12,347 nt of DNA from an uncultured bacterium (GCA_903940375.1 CAJAKT010000081.1:1-12347); one strand, 5' to 3'; shown: positions 1 to 8,143, numbered from the stretch's first letter. Numbers and translations: made by a program. Notes: generated from the letters alone by a model not told the origin.

Positions 1-3
1 CGC

Positions 4-2019
4 TCAACGGGAGGGGGGCTCGGCGTCCCGGCGGGAGAGGGCGGCGAGCCGGTCGTTGTAGGCCCGCAGCTCGGCATCGTCGTCGCGGTCGGCCTGACGA
101 TCGTTCCGCGTGGCCTCCCGGTCGTCGCTGCGCGCCCACTGAACAGCGATCACGATGAGGACCAGCAGGCTCGGGATCTCGGAGAGTGCCCAGGCGATCT
201 GCCCACCGTTGAGCGTGTCGCGAAGAGGGTCCGTTACCCATTCGGGCCGCACCACCCCGTACCACTCGACAGCCATCGGCGTCGTCCCGCTCATGATCAC
301 GACGGCGAAGAACCCATGCACCGACAGGGCGAGGAGCAGCATCATCAGCCGGCCCCAGTAGGGCAGCGGCTTCGGCCGGGGGTCGATGCCGATCAGCACC
401 CAGTAGAAGAGGTAGCCGGAGGCAATGAAGTGGAACTGCATCGCCACGTGTCCGACATGGCTGCCCATCAGCCAGCCGAAGAGTGGCGTCATGTACAGCC
501 CGTAGAGCCCGATGACATAGATGAAGAAGACGTAGAACGGATTGGTCAGCAGGCGGGTGATCCAGCTGTGCAGGAACCAGATGAGCCACTCGCGTGGACC
601 CCGCTCATTGCCGACGGCCGGCTTGAGTGCGCGCAAGGCGAGGGTGGCCGGCGCGCCCAGCACCAGGAAGATCGGGCCGAGCATCGTGAGGGTCATGTGC
701 TGCAGCATGTGCAGTCCGACGGACACCTGCGCGTAGACGGAGATGCCGGCATTCGTGCACCACATCACGACGGCGAGGCCGGTGAGCCAGCAGATCGTCC
801 GCATCACCGGCCACTTGTCACCGCGGCGTACCAGTCGCACGACGCCGGCGAGGTACAGCACGCCCGCGATGATGCAGCCAGTGAGGAACAGCGGATCCAG
901 ATGGAAGCCGAACACGACATTCGACGTCGTGGGCGCCGGCGGATAAAGGAAGCCGAGCAGACTCTCGCCGTAGCTGGGCAGAAGTGCCTCGATGCGAGGA
1001 GGAGGACTGGACGCGAGTGCCACACCCAGTCCCACGGCAACCGCCATGACGAGCAGCTCGAGTCCGGCGATCCGCGCGAACACCATGCCACGTGACGACG
1101 TGCCGAGGTTGTCGATGATCCGTGCACGAATGATCCAGCCGAGGACGGCAAGAGCGAGGATGAGGAGGGTCTTGGTGACGAGGACCTGGCCGTACCCGGT
1201 TGTCAGAACCTGCGCGGGCGTATCAAGGCGCGTGTAGGCATTCGCGGCACCACTTGCGGCGAGCAGGATGATTGCGATGACGGCGATGGTCGAGAAGCGC
1301 CGGACGGCACGGTCAAGTGGCATGTCGCGTCGTGCGGCATGAATGGCAAGCGCCATCAGTCCGCCGATCCACACGACGGCGGCGAGGGCGTGCGCAACAC
1401 CTGCGGTGGTGGCGAGGGCATGGTCACCGAGTCCGGCACTGTGCCCGGCGAGTGCCGGCAGTGAGGTGGCTGCAATAGCGACGAGGGTCCAGGAGGCTGC
1501 GGCACCGGTAGTTGCGCTGGTGATGGCCCCGATGCAGACGACGGTGGCAAGGATCGCCATGAACAGCAGCGCGCGCGTCGTCGGGATCTCGTTGGCATAG
1601 GTGGAGACCAGATCCGGCGACGCCGCCTCCGACAGCGGGATGCCCAGGACATTGGCGAGCTCGAGGAACAACTCGACCATCGCGAGGACGGCCCAGATCG
1701 CCGCGGAGATCGCAGCGTTGCGTAAGTCATGTCGGCCGGTGCGTGAGACGACACCGTCCTTGCCGGACGGATCCAGGATCGACGCTGCGAGGAGCCAGCC
1801 GACGGTTGCGATCCCGGCCAGATCGGTCAGCAGCCGGACGATCGGCGTGCCCCACCCGACGGTGGCACCGGGATCGGGGAGGCCGGGCAGCGCCGACTCG
1901 TAGGAACCACCGGCGACGACGAGTCCGAACGCCGTGGCGATCACAGCGAGCGCGATCAGGGATACGCCTACCAGTGCGAGCGGCAGGGGGGAGGTACGTA
2001 CGGGAGTCCGGGTACTCAT
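4..2019 (-). CDS. copD: CopD-CtaG fusion: copper import / cytochrome c oxidase assembly membrane protein
   Basis: A 671-residue polytopic inner-membrane protein. The N-terminal part (about 10-340) resembles CopD, with histidines H193, H200 and H210 in and before a helix ending in VVWIGGL. The C-terminal part (about 365-630) is a caa3-type CtaG domain. It shows H437 and H441 in HMLQHMT, then GPIFLVLGAP, H524, H530 and the GYLFYW...GIDP segment. The extreme C-terminus (about 630-671) is a charged, cytoplasmic-looking tail. Family knowledge: CopD moves copper across the membrane with periplasmic CopC, and CtaG helps deliver copper to cytochrome c oxidase; fused forms are common in actinobacteria. 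The start ATG overlaps the copC stop by 4 bases (ATGA), so the two are probably translationally coupled. The gene is complete, with its stop 3 bases from the window edge. The fold assignment is firm; the exact transport direction is inferred. Confidence 0.9.
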   Translation of the reverse strand: MSTRTPVRTSPLPLALVGVSLIALAVIATAFGLVVAGGSYESALPGLPDPGATVGWGTPIVRLLTDLAGIATVGWLLAASILDPSGKDGVVSRTGRHDLRNAAISAAIWAVLAMVELFLELANVLGIPLSEAASPDLVSTYANEIPTTRALLFMAILATVVCIGAITSATTGAAASWTLVAIAATSLPALAGHSAGLGDHALATTAGVAHALAAVVWIGGLMALAIHAARRDMPLDRAVRRFSTIAVIAIILLAASGAANAYTRLDTPAQVLTTGYGQVLVTKTLLILALAVLGWIIRARIIDNLGTSSRGMVFARIAGLELLVMAVAVGLGVALASSPPPRIEALLPSYGESLLGFLYPPAPTTSNVVFGFHLDPLFLTGCIIAGVLYLAGVVRLVRRGDKWPVMRTICWLTGLAVVMWCTNAGISVYAQVSVGLHMLQHMTLTMLGPIFLVLGAPATLALRALKPAVGNERGPREWLIWFLHSWITRLLTNPFYVFFIYVIGLYGLYMTPLFGWLMGSHVGHVAMQFHFIASGYLFYWVLIGIDPRPKPLPYWGRLMMLLLALSVHGFFAVVIMSGTTPMAVEWYGVVRPEWVTDPLRDTLNGGQIAWALSEIPSLLVLIVIAVQWARSDDREATRNDRQADRDDDAELRAYNDRLAALSRRDAEPPSR

Positions 2020-2570
2020 GGTGTGCCGCTGCCCCGGCGTCGCAGCATGAACAGGAAGCCGATGGCGATGCCGACTGCCAGCCCGCCGGCGATGGCGGCA
2101 AGGCCACCCACGGGAAGCGAGGAGGTTTCGGAGTCAGGCTCCGTGGTGACGGGAGGGGTGACGCTTCCGACCGGTGAGGGCACCGGTGCCGGCGATACCG
2201 CAGGTGGCCCGGCCGTGAAGGCGATAGATCCGCTGACGGGATGTCCGTCCTGTGAGACGACGCGGTAGTTCACGGTGTAGTCGGGACCGGTGAGGCCGGC
2301 TGGCCAGGACACCGTGACGTACGCGCCGTCGACGACGAGGTCGAGGACCCGGATCACCATGCCGTTGCCGTCGGCGACCGACACGTTCACGGTCTCGGGG
2401 AGCAGGTCCTCGCTGAAGGTCATGAGCACCTCGGCGGGCACGGTATCGAGGCGCGCGCCGTCGGCGGGATCGCTGAGGAGGAGTTCGGTGTGGGCGTTGG
2501 CGGCGGGCGCGTGGGCAATCAGGAGAAGCAGAATCGCCATCAGGACAGAACCGAGGGTCGCACGCTTCAC
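2016..2570 (-). CDS. copC: CopC-family periplasmic copper-binding protein, membrane-anchored
   Basis: A 184-residue exported protein. Residues 1-26 form a signal peptide ending ANA, so the mature chain begins with H27. The CopC fold follows (about 27-120), then a Pro/Ser/Thr-rich linker (about 121-150), one transmembrane helix (about 153-176) and a short RRR tail. In characterised CopC proteins the Cu(II) site uses the N-terminal histidine plus an Asp-x-His pair; here these are H27 with D108 and H110 in the QDGHPVSG segment. I see no methionine-rich loop, so a Cu(I) site is unlikely. The GTG start is chosen because the signal peptide begins there. It has no Shine-Dalgarno, but TACGCT lies 6 bases upstream, as expected for a leaderless mRNA. 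It probably hands copper to the CopD-CtaG protein encoded immediately downstream. Confidence 0.92.
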   Translation of the reverse strand: MKRATLGSVLMAILLLLIAHAPAANAHTELLLSDPADGARLDTVPAEVLMTFSEDLLPETVNVSVADGNGMVIRVLDLVVDGAYVTVSWPAGLTGPDYTVNYRVVSQDGHPVSGSIAFTAGPPAVSPAPVPSPVGSVTPPVTTEPDSETSSLPVGGLAAIAGGLAVGIAIGFLFMLRRRGSGTP

Positions 2571-2576
2571 GGTGTG

Positions 2577-2582
2577 AGCGTA
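2577..2582 (-). promoter_or_regulatory. Putative -10 element of a leaderless copC transcript
   Basis: On the minus strand TACGCT fits the TAnnnT actinobacterial -10 pattern and sits exactly 6 bases before the copC GTG. That spacing would place the transcription start at the start codon. No convincing -35 is visible. It lies in the 34-base gap between the dehydrogenase stop and copC, so copC may be transcribed both from here and by read-through. Confidence 0.45.
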
Positions 2583-2604
2583 CGACCCTCGGGACGGACG
2601 TTGC

Positions 2605-4446
2605 TTAGAAGGCCTCTTCGGAGAGGTCCATCAGATCGAGCGTGGTGGCCTCTGCCACGACTCGCTCAGCCGTCAGGAGGGGCAGCCGGTTGCGGGCGAA
2701 CCAGCGGGCCGTCTGGATCTTCCCTTCGTAGAACAGGCGGTCGCGGTCGGACGGCCCGGCTGCCAGCGCCTGTGTCGCCACCTCGGCCTGCCGAAGCAGC
2801 AGCCAGCCGATGATCAGGTCGCCCGTGGCCATGAGCAGCCGGGTGGTGTTGAGGCCCACCTTGTAGATCTCGCGGGAGTCCTGCTGCGACGCCATCGCCC
2901 ACTGGCCGAGCAGTCCGACGATGCCCTGCACGTCCTCGAGGGCAGTGCCGAGGAGCTCTCGCTCAGCCGCGAGCTGTCCCGAGCCTTCGTCACCCTTCAC
3001 CGTCTCGGTGATCTGCGCGGCGAGATTGAAGATCGCCTTGAACTGGTCGCGGATCATCTTGCGGAAGAAGAAGTCCAGGCCCTGGATCGCCGTCGTGCCC
3101 TCGTACAGGGTGTCGATCTTCGCGTCGCGGATGTACTGCTCGAGTGGGTAGTCCTGCAGGAAGCCGGAGCCGCCGTATGTCTGCAGCCCGACCGCGAGCA
3201 TCTCGTACGAGCGCTCGGAGCCGACACCCTTGACGACGGGCAGCAGCAGGTCGTTCATCCGCTCGGCCATGTCGAGGTCGATGTCGGTGTCGCCAGCCTC
3301 AGCGAGCTCGATGAGGTCCTGCCAGCCGGCCGTGTAGGCGATAAGGGCGCGCAGGCCCTCGGCATACGACTTCTGCAGCATGAGGCTGCGACGGACATCG
3401 GGATGGTTCGTGATGGCAACACGCGGTGCCGTCTTGTCGGTCTGTCGCGTGAGATCGGCACCTTGCACGCGCGTCTTCGCGTACTCCAGTGCGTTCAGGT
3501 AGCCCGTCGAGAGCGTGGCGATGGCCTTGGTGCCCACCATCATGCGCGCATACTCGATGACCTTGAACATCTGCGCGATACCGTCATGCACGTCGCCGAC
3601 GAGCCAGCCGATGGCCGGCTCGTTCTCGTTCTCGCCGAACGTGAGTTCGCAGGTGGTCGAGACCTTCAGACCCATCTTCTTCTCGACGTTGGTGGCGTAG
3701 ACGCCGTTGCGGCCGCCGATCTCACCGGTCTCGAGGTCGACGAAGTACTTCGGGACCACGAAGAGCGACAGTCCCTTGGTGCCGGGGCCTGCGCCGTCGG
3801 GGCGAGCGAGGACGAGGTGGACGATGTTGTCGACCATGTCATGCTCGCCGGACGTGATGAAGCGCTTGACTCCCTCGATGCGCCACGTACCGTCGCCGTT
3901 GTCGAAGGCCCGTGCGCGACCCGCGCCGACATCCGATCCGGCATCCGGCTCGGTGAGGACCATGGTCGCGCCCCAGCGCTTGTCGATGATCAGCTCGGCC
4001 CAGCGCTTCTGATCTGCGTTGCCGAGGTGATCCAGGATCGATGCGAAGCCGGGGCCGGACATGAACATGAAGGCCGCCGGGTTGCTGCCCAGCATCATCT
4101 CGGAGGCAGCCCACCGCAGCGACGGGGGAGCACCGGTGCCGCCCAGGTGCTCGGGCAGGTCCAGACGCCACCATTCGGAGTCCATCAGCGCGTCGTAGGA
4201 CTTCTTGAAGCCCTCGGGCATGGTGACGGACTTCGTCGCCGGGTCGTAAACGGGCGGGTTCCGGTCGGCGTCGGCGAACGGCTCGGCGAGGGGGCCGACC
4301 GACAGTCGCTCGACCTCGCGCAGGACATCGCGCGCGGTGTCGACGTCCATCTCGTGGTACGGGCCCTTGCCCATGCGATCGCCTGCGCCGAACACCTCGA
4401 ACAGGTTGAACTCGAGGTCGCGCAGATTGCTCTTGTAATGGGGCAT
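2605..4446 (-). CDS. fadE5: FadE5-type acyl-CoA dehydrogenase
   Basis: A 613-residue cytoplasmic flavoenzyme that oxidises acyl-CoA to trans-2-enoyl-CoA in beta-oxidation, using FAD. The N-terminus ([10 protein letters not shown]...FNLFEVFG) and the whole layout match what I recall of mycobacterial FadE5, a broad-specificity long-form enzyme with an added N-terminal helical segment and a C-terminal extension. Visible signatures are the FAD/substrate segment [15 protein letters not shown] (162-176), KRFITSG (194-200), the [10 protein letters not shown] region (425-434) and LYEGTTAIQ (447-455). E449 aligns with the catalytic base of FadE5. Residues about 460-613 are the extra C-terminal domain. 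ATG 4446 is preferred over an upstream TTG because GGAGGT lies 6 bases before it and family members begin at this methionine. The enzyme precedes copC on the same strand, a neighbourhood with no obvious functional logic. Two palindromes upstream suggest repressor control. Confidence 0.92.
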   Translation of the reverse strand: MPHYKSNLRDLEFNLFEVFGAGDRMGKGPYHEMDVDTARDVLREVERLSVGPLAEPFADADRNPPVYDPATKSVTMPEGFKKSYDALMDSEWWRLDLPEHLGGTGAPPSLRWAASEMMLGSNPAAFMFMSGPGFASILDHLGNADQKRWAELIIDKRWGATMVLTEPDAGSDVGAGRARAFDNGDGTWRIEGVKRFITSGEHDMVDNIVHLVLARPDGAGPGTKGLSLFVVPKYFVDLETGEIGGRNGVYATNVEKKMGLKVSTTCELTFGENENEPAIGWLVGDVHDGIAQMFKVIEYARMMVGTKAIATLSTGYLNALEYAKTRVQGADLTRQTDKTAPRVAITNHPDVRRSLMLQKSYAEGLRALIAYTAGWQDLIELAEAGDTDIDLDMAERMNDLLLPVVKGVGSERSYEMLAVGLQTYGGSGFLQDYPLEQYIRDAKIDTLYEGTTAIQGLDFFFRKMIRDQFKAIFNLAAQITETVKGDEGSGQLAAERELLGTALEDVQGIVGLLGQWAMASQQDSREIYKVGLNTTRLLMATGDLIIGWLLLRQAEVATQALAAGPSDRDRLFYEGKIQTARWFARNRLPLLTAERVVAEATTLDLMDLSEEAF

Positions 4447-4452
4447 GGTCGT

Positions 4453-4458
4453 ACCTCC
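4453..4458 (-). promoter_or_regulatory. Strong Shine-Dalgarno that fixes the dehydrogenase start
   Basis: On the minus strand GGAGGT is followed by 6 bases and the ATG at 4446. This favours that start over the in-frame TTG at 4509, which would read through the palindromic operator region. Confidence 0.8.
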
Positions 4459-4461
4459 GTA

Positions 4462-4477
4462 GTTACCGGCCAGTAAC
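4462..4477 (-). promoter_or_regulatory. Palindromic operator site 1 upstream of the acyl-CoA dehydrogenase
   Basis: The plus strand reads GTTACCGGCCAGTAAC, a 16-base palindrome with one mismatched pair. It sits between the putative -10 and the Shine-Dalgarno of the dehydrogenase. Its reverse complement matches site 2 (4486-4501) at 14 of 16 positions. Size and symmetry fit a TetR-family repressor operator, commonly found on fatty-acid degradation genes. The regulator itself is not in the window. Confidence 0.65.
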
Positions 4478-4483
4478 TCCATG

Positions 4484-4489
4484 ATGCTA
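4484..4489 (-). promoter_or_regulatory. Putative -10 element of the acyl-CoA dehydrogenase promoter
   Basis: On the minus strand TAGCAT fits TAnnnT and lies between the two palindromes, overlapping the start of site 2. A repressor bound to either site would block polymerase. No good -35 is visible, so this is tentative. Confidence 0.35.
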
Positions 4490-4501
4490 CTGACCGGTAA
4501 C
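4486..4501 (-). promoter_or_regulatory. Palindromic operator site 2 upstream of the acyl-CoA dehydrogenase
   Basis: The plus strand reads GCTACTGACCGGTAAC, a less perfect palindrome. It is the reverse complement of site 1 at 14 of 16 positions. The two centres are 24 bases apart, a little over two helical turns, which would allow side-by-side dimers. It also lies about 80 bases upstream of the divergent 4581 gene, so it could influence that promoter. Confidence 0.6.
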
Positions 4502-4580
4502 TTTGGCAAGACGGCTCCCCGATGGCGTTGATTGGCCCCACTGCGGCCATCAGGGACCTTGGGGTGGGAAGAATGGCCCT

Positions 4581-5069
4581 GTGACGTCGCCCTGGGTGGA
4601 CTCGAAGACGCCGGTCGGCCCGCCGACCTCGGCGAATCCGACCGTCCGCCAACTGCTGTACGCAGCGATCGTCACGGGTTCGTGGTCCGGCCTCATCTGC
4701 GTGCTCATCTATCTGATCGCCCGGCTCGCGGGGATGGACTTCACCGTGACCGGCAGCCTTGCTGAGGCCCTGGAGCCGGTCACGTGGCTCTTTGCCCTGC
4801 TCGTCCCCCTCGCGTTCGCGGTCGCCTTCGCGATGCTCGCCGCCCTCATCCGGGGGTGGCAGCACGCGGGTCGCATCACCTACTGGGCGGGCACGCTGGC
4901 AGCGCTCGTCTCACTGGCGGGGCCCCTGGTCCAGCCGAGCGAGGTCGGCTGGTTCACCCGCATCGTGCTGGCCTCCATGCACGTCGTCACCTGGTTCCTG
5001 GTGGTGCCTCAGATCGCCCGCATCATCGGCGACTCTGAGCCCGGGCAGTCCGTCGCACGCGATGAGTAG
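4581..5069 (+). CDS. DUF6069-like four-helix membrane protein
   Basis: A 162-residue membrane protein with about four transmembrane segments (roughly 26-50, 66-90, 100-117 and 126-149). The N-terminus is hydrophilic and Pro/Thr-rich and the C-terminal tail is charged. The pattern [10 protein letters not shown] after helix 1, a GPL motif after helix 3 and a final [15 protein letters not shown] helix resembles the DUF6069 family, whose function is unknown. I chose GTG 4581 over a TTG at 4503 because the extra stretch is not membrane-like and overlaps the palindromic region. AAGAAT ends 6 bases before the GTG, hinting at a leaderless transcript. The end overlaps ubiA by 8 bases, so the protein is co-expressed with the arabinose-donor enzymes. 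A role in that pathway is only suggested by position. Confidence 0.7.
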   Translation: MTSPWVDSKTPVGPPTSANPTVRQLLYAAIVTGSWSGLICVLIYLIARLAGMDFTVTGSLAEALEPVTWLFALLVPLAFAVAFAMLAALIRGWQHAGRITYWAGTLAALVSLAGPLVQPSEVGWFTRIVLASMHVVTWFLVVPQIARIIGDSEPGQSVARDE

Positions 5070-5976
5070 CGACTCTCGGGAGCGCCGATCGATGCCGGTG
5101 GCGCTCGTCATCGGCATGCGACCGCGTCAGTGGCTCAAGAACGTGCTGGTGTTCGCCGCACCGCTTGCGGCTGGCTCCCTCCTCGAACCCGACGTCCTGC
5201 TCCCCAGCGTCATCGCCTTCATCGCCTTCTGCCTCATGTCCAGCGCCACGTACCTCATCAACGACATCAGAGATGTGGACGCCGATCGAGCCCACCCCAC
5301 CAAGTGCAATCGCCCCATCGCGGCAGGTGACCTTTCGCCTGCGGTCGCCGCAACGGCCGCGCTGGTGCTCGCTGCGGCGGCGCTCGGCCTGGCCCTGTGG
5401 GTCAACGTCGGCCTGTTCGGCGTGGTCCTCGCCTATGCCGTGTTCACGCTGTCGTACTCCCTGTTCCTGAAGCATGAGCCGGTCGTCGAACTCGCACTGC
5501 TGTCGATGGGATTCCTGCTGCGAGCGATCGCCGGCGGTGTGGCCGCGCAACTGCCGATCTCACCCTGGTTCCTCATCGTCGCGGGCTTCGGCTCGCTGTT
5601 CATGGCAGCGGGGAAACGCTTCAGCGAGCTCGATCGGTCGCTGAAGGCGGTGACGGACGGGTCGGAGCAGGGCATCCGGCGACGCAGCCTCGATGGCTAC
5701 ACGCTGCCCTATCTGCGTTTCGTGTGGGGAACGGCAGCCGCCGTTGCCATCACGGCCTACTGCCTGTGGGCATTCGAGGTCGGGCTGCAGGAGTCGACTT
5801 TCCCGTGGGCCCAGTGGAGCGTGCTCCCCTTCGTGCTCGCGATCCTGCGCTACGCGGTCGACGTCGACAAGGGTCAGGCCGAAGCGCCGGAGGATGTCGT
5901 CCTGAAGGATCGTGCACTGCTGGCCATGGGCGCCATCTGGCTGGTCCTGTTCGCACTCGGCGCTCTGGGAGTATGA
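5062..5976 (+). CDS. ubiA: UbiA-type decaprenyl-phosphate phosphoribosyltransferase
   Basis: A 304-residue integral membrane prenyltransferase, close to the roughly 302 residues of M. tuberculosis UbiA (Rv3806c). That enzyme transfers phosphoribose from PRPP to polyprenyl phosphate, the first committed step of the arabinofuranose donor. The Mg-binding motif NDIRDVDADR (67-76) carries N67, D68, D71 and D75, followed by KCNRPIAAGD. A second conserved loop, GKRFSELDR (184-192), sits where UbiA enzymes have their second acidic motif. The PRQWLKN segment (21-27) near the N-terminus is also typical. Seven to nine helices are expected. ATG 5062 is chosen because it overlaps the preceding gene by 8 bases and gives family length; no Shine-Dalgarno is visible, so translational coupling is likely. 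Its placement directly before dprE1 supports this substrate over a quinone pathway. The lipid chain length cannot be read from the sequence. Confidence 0.92.
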   Translation: MSSDSRERRSMPVALVIGMRPRQWLKNVLVFAAPLAAGSLLEPDVLLPSVIAFIAFCLMSSATYLINDIRDVDADRAHPTKCNRPIAAGDLSPAVAATAALVLAAAALGLALWVNVGLFGVVLAYAVFTLSYSLFLKHEPVVELALLSMGFLLRAIAGGVAAQLPISPWFLIVAGFGSLFMAAGKRFSELDRSLKAVTDGSEQGIRRRSLDGYTLPYLRFVWGTAAAVAITAYCLWAFEVGLQESTFPWAQWSVLPFVLAILRYAVDVDKGQAEAPEDVVLKDRALLAMGAIWLVLFALGALGV

Positions 5977-5981
5977 GGGGG

Positions 5982-7352
5982 ATGAACGATGTGGTGTCAC
6001 CCCTCGCCAAGCGCGACGACGAGCAGGTCCTGACGGGTTGGGGCCGCACAGCCCCGAGCGCCGCGACCGTTCGCGCGGTAAGTAGTGCCACAGACATCTG
6101 TGCGGCGATCACTGACAGCGGACCGCGCGGCGTGCTGGCTCGCGGTCTCGGCAGGTCGTATGGCGATGCTGCGCAGTCCGGCGGTGCCACTGTCCTTGAT
6201 CTGTCCTCGCTCGCCGACATCGACCTGGACACCACGACACGTTCCGTCACGGTCGGCGGCGGCGCCAGTCTCGATGCCGTACTGAAGGCGCTGGTTCCCG
6301 CCGGCTACTTCGTGCCGGTGACCCCAGGGACGCGCATGGTCACGGTGGGCGGCGCGATCGCGGCGGATGTCCATGGCAAGAACCATCACGTCGAAGGAAC
6401 TTTCGGTTCGCACGTCTCGCGCATGACGGTTGTCGACGGCCGGGGCGACGTCACCACCCTCACGCCCGATGAGACGCCGGAACGATTCTGGGCGACGGTC
6501 GGTGGCATGGGCCTGACGGGTGTCATCGTCGATGCGACATTCGACCTCATCCCGATCACCAGCTCGCTGATCTCCGTCGACACGGACCGCACCCGTGACC
6601 TTGACGACACGATGAGCCGAATGATCGCGGGCGATGACGCCTACCGCTACAGCGTGGCGTGGGTCGACAGTGCGCATCCGTCCGGCCGTGGAGTGCTGAC
6701 GCGCGGCGACCATGCTCCGGTCGACCAGCTTCCGCCGGATGCTCGCCGGACAGCGCTTGACTACCGGCCGAAAGTCCTTGCTACTGCGCCGAAATTGGTG
6801 CCCAGCGGTCTGGTGAATCCACTGACGATGCGGGCCTTCAATGAAGCGTGGTTCCGCAAGGCGCCGAAGTCGCGCCACGGTGAGCTGCAGCAGATCGGGG
6901 CCTTCTTCCATCCGCTCGACATCCTGCAGGACTGGAATCGAGGCTACGGATCGGCGGGCTTCCTGCAGTACCAGTTCGCCGTGCCCGATGACGCGGGTCA
7001 TCTCGTCGGCACGACTCTCTCGGCACTGCGCAAGATCGGTGCGATCTCACCGGTCACCGTGCTGAAGCGCTTCGGTGCGAGCAACCCGGCACCGCTGTCC
7101 TTCCCGCAGCCGGGCTGGACACTCGCGATCGACGTTCCGGCGGGGGTCAGTGGGCTGGCCGCCACGCTCGACCGTCTCGATGCGCTGGTGCTCGGAGCAG
7201 GTGGTCGCCTGTACCTGGCCAAGGACTCGCGGATGTCACCGGCGATGATGGCGGCGGCGTACCCGCGGCTCGGCGAGTGGCAGCGCGTGCGCGACGACAT
7301 GGACCCGAACGGGGTCTTCACCTCTGATCTGGCAAGGAGACTCTCGCTGTGA
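5982..7352 (+). CDS. dprE1: Decaprenylphosphoryl-beta-D-ribose 2'-oxidase DprE1
   Basis: A 456-residue FAD enzyme that oxidises the C2' hydroxyl of polyprenylphosphoryl-ribose to the 2'-keto intermediate. It matches mycobacterial DprE1 from end to end: LTGWGRTAPS (17-26), ARGLGRSYGD (53-62), PGTRMVTVGGAIAADVHGKNHH (115-136, FAD domain), FWATVGGMGLTG (169-180), PLDILQDWNR and GFLQYQF (311-332), PLSFPQPGW (371-379), RLYLAKDSR (409-417) and DLARRLSL at the end. K414 and Q331 align with active-site residues of the M. tuberculosis enzyme. The position of its benzothiazinone-reactive Cys387 is A382 here. ATG 5982 begins 5 bases after the ubiA stop. An in-frame ATG at 5973 overlapping that stop, or a GTG at 5991 with a better-spaced AGGGGG, are alternatives. 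The 3' end overlaps dprE2 by one base. Confidence 0.95.
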   Translation: MNDVVSPLAKRDDEQVLTGWGRTAPSAATVRAVSSATDICAAITDSGPRGVLARGLGRSYGDAAQSGGATVLDLSSLADIDLDTTTRSVTVGGGASLDAVLKALVPAGYFVPVTPGTRMVTVGGAIAADVHGKNHHVEGTFGSHVSRMTVVDGRGDVTTLTPDETPERFWATVGGMGLTGVIVDATFDLIPITSSLISVDTDRTRDLDDTMSRMIAGDDAYRYSVAWVDSAHPSGRGVLTRGDHAPVDQLPPDARRTALDYRPKVLATAPKLVPSGLVNPLTMRAFNEAWFRKAPKSRHGELQQIGAFFHPLDILQDWNRGYGSAGFLQYQFAVPDDAGHLVGTTLSALRKIGAISPVTVLKRFGASNPAPLSFPQPGWTLAIDVPAGVSGLAATLDRLDALVLGAGGRLYLAKDSRMSPAMMAAAYPRLGEWQRVRDDMDPNGVFTSDLARRLSL

Positions 7353-8107
7353 TGGATGCTCTGGGCGAACCGCAGTCCGTACTCGTCCTCGGCGGTGGCA
7401 GTGAGATCGCCCTCGCCACGGTCCTGGCTCTCCCGCGTGCGCGCTTGCGTCGCGTGGTCCTGGCGGGTCGACCATCGCCGGCCCTGGACGCCGCTGTCAG
7501 CACGCTCACCGCTGCAGGCATCAGCGGCGTGGCGACCGAGGCCTTCGACGCCGTCGACACGGCCAGCCATGCCGAGGTCATCAACCGGGTCTTCGACGGA
7601 GGCGACGTCGACATCGTGCTGCTCGCGTTCGGGGTGCTGGGTGATCAGGCGGAAGCCGAGGCAGACCCCGACGCAGCCGTGACGGTCGCGACGATCAACT
7701 ACACCGGTGCGGTCAGTGCGGGGTTGCGGGTCGCGACCCGACTGCGTGCGCAGGGTCACGGTGTCCTTGTCGTGCTCTCGAGCGTGGCTGGCGATCGCGC
7801 CCGTCGGTCCAACTTCGTCTACGGCTCGACCAAGGCGGGGCTGGACGCTTTCGCGCAGGGCCTCGGCGATGCCCTGCATGGCTCGGGTGCCCGGGTTCTC
7901 GTGGTGCGTCCGGGCTTCGTGCGCACCCGGATGACCGAGGGTCTCGCCGAAGCCCCGATGACCATCGGGCCGGACGAAGTCGCCAAGGTGATCGTCACCG
8001 CACTGCGCAAGGGCCGCGAGACGGTCTACGCGCCCGGTCCGCTGCGCTTCGTGATGGCCGGGCTGAAGTCGCTCCCGCGGCCGGTCTTCCGTCGCCTACC
8101 GATGTAG
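7352..8107 (+). CDS. dprE2: Decaprenylphosphoryl-2-keto-beta-D-erythro-pentose reductase DprE2
   Basis: A 251-residue short-chain dehydrogenase that reduces the DprE1 product to polyprenylphosphoryl-arabinose with NAD(P)H. The N-terminal cofactor motif is the DprE2-type variant LGGGSEIALA (13-22) rather than TGxxxGIG. Further family features are FDAVDTASHAEVI (65-77), GGDVDIVLLAFGVLGD (83-98), N116 in INYTGAVS, S143/S144 in the VLSSVAG strand, the Y157-x-x-x-K161 pair in NFVYGSTKAGLD, and VRPGFVRTRMT (185-195). The ending FRRLPM matches the conserved FRKLP-type tail of mycobacterial DprE2. The ATG overlaps the dprE1 stop (TGATG). AAGGAGA at 7334-7340 is 11 bases upstream, and a GTG at 7349 (8 bases away, one extra residue) is equally possible. 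It acts with DprE1 as a two-subunit epimerase. Confidence 0.93.
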   Translation: MDALGEPQSVLVLGGGSEIALATVLALPRARLRRVVLAGRPSPALDAAVSTLTAAGISGVATEAFDAVDTASHAEVINRVFDGGDVDIVLLAFGVLGDQAEAEADPDAAVTVATINYTGAVSAGLRVATRLRAQGHGVLVVLSSVAGDRARRSNFVYGSTKAGLDAFAQGLGDALHGSGARVLVVRPGFVRTRMTEGLAEAPMTIGPDEVAKVIVTALRKGRETVYAPGPLRFVMAGLKSLPRPVFRRLPM

Positions 8108-8131
8108 GGCACGAACGAGGCTGAGGGCGCG

Positions 8132-8137
8132 TACCGT
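8132..8137 (+). promoter_or_regulatory. Putative -10 element of a leaderless transcript for the 8144 gene
   Basis: TACCGT fits TAnnnT and ends 6 bases before ATG 8144, with no Shine-Dalgarno between. The 36-base gap after dprE2 therefore probably holds a separate promoter. No clear -35 is seen. Confidence 0.45.
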
Positions 8138-8143
8138 ATGGCC

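Noticed and set aside
316..1095. 259-residue plus-strand frame opposite copD-ctaG
   Set aside because: It is very rich in Glu, His, Arg and Gln as the complement of hydrophobic membrane codons; no independent coding evidence.
3403..4476. Long open frame (357 residues) on the plus strand opposite the acyl-CoA dehydrogenase
   Set aside because: It is antisense to a clearly conserved enzyme, its composition is Arg/Gly/Val/Asp-rich as expected for a high-GC shadow frame, and it shows no domain.
4503..4580. Upstream TTG extension of the DUF6069-like gene
   Set aside because: The added residues are not conserved-looking, the TTG lies beside the palindromic operator, and GTG 4581 has the leaderless spacing seen at other genes.
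5997..7879. Two long minus-strand open frames opposite dprE1 and dprE2
   Set aside because: Both lie antisense to conserved genes and have Arg/His/Asp-rich, domain-free sequences typical of GC-biased reverse frames.
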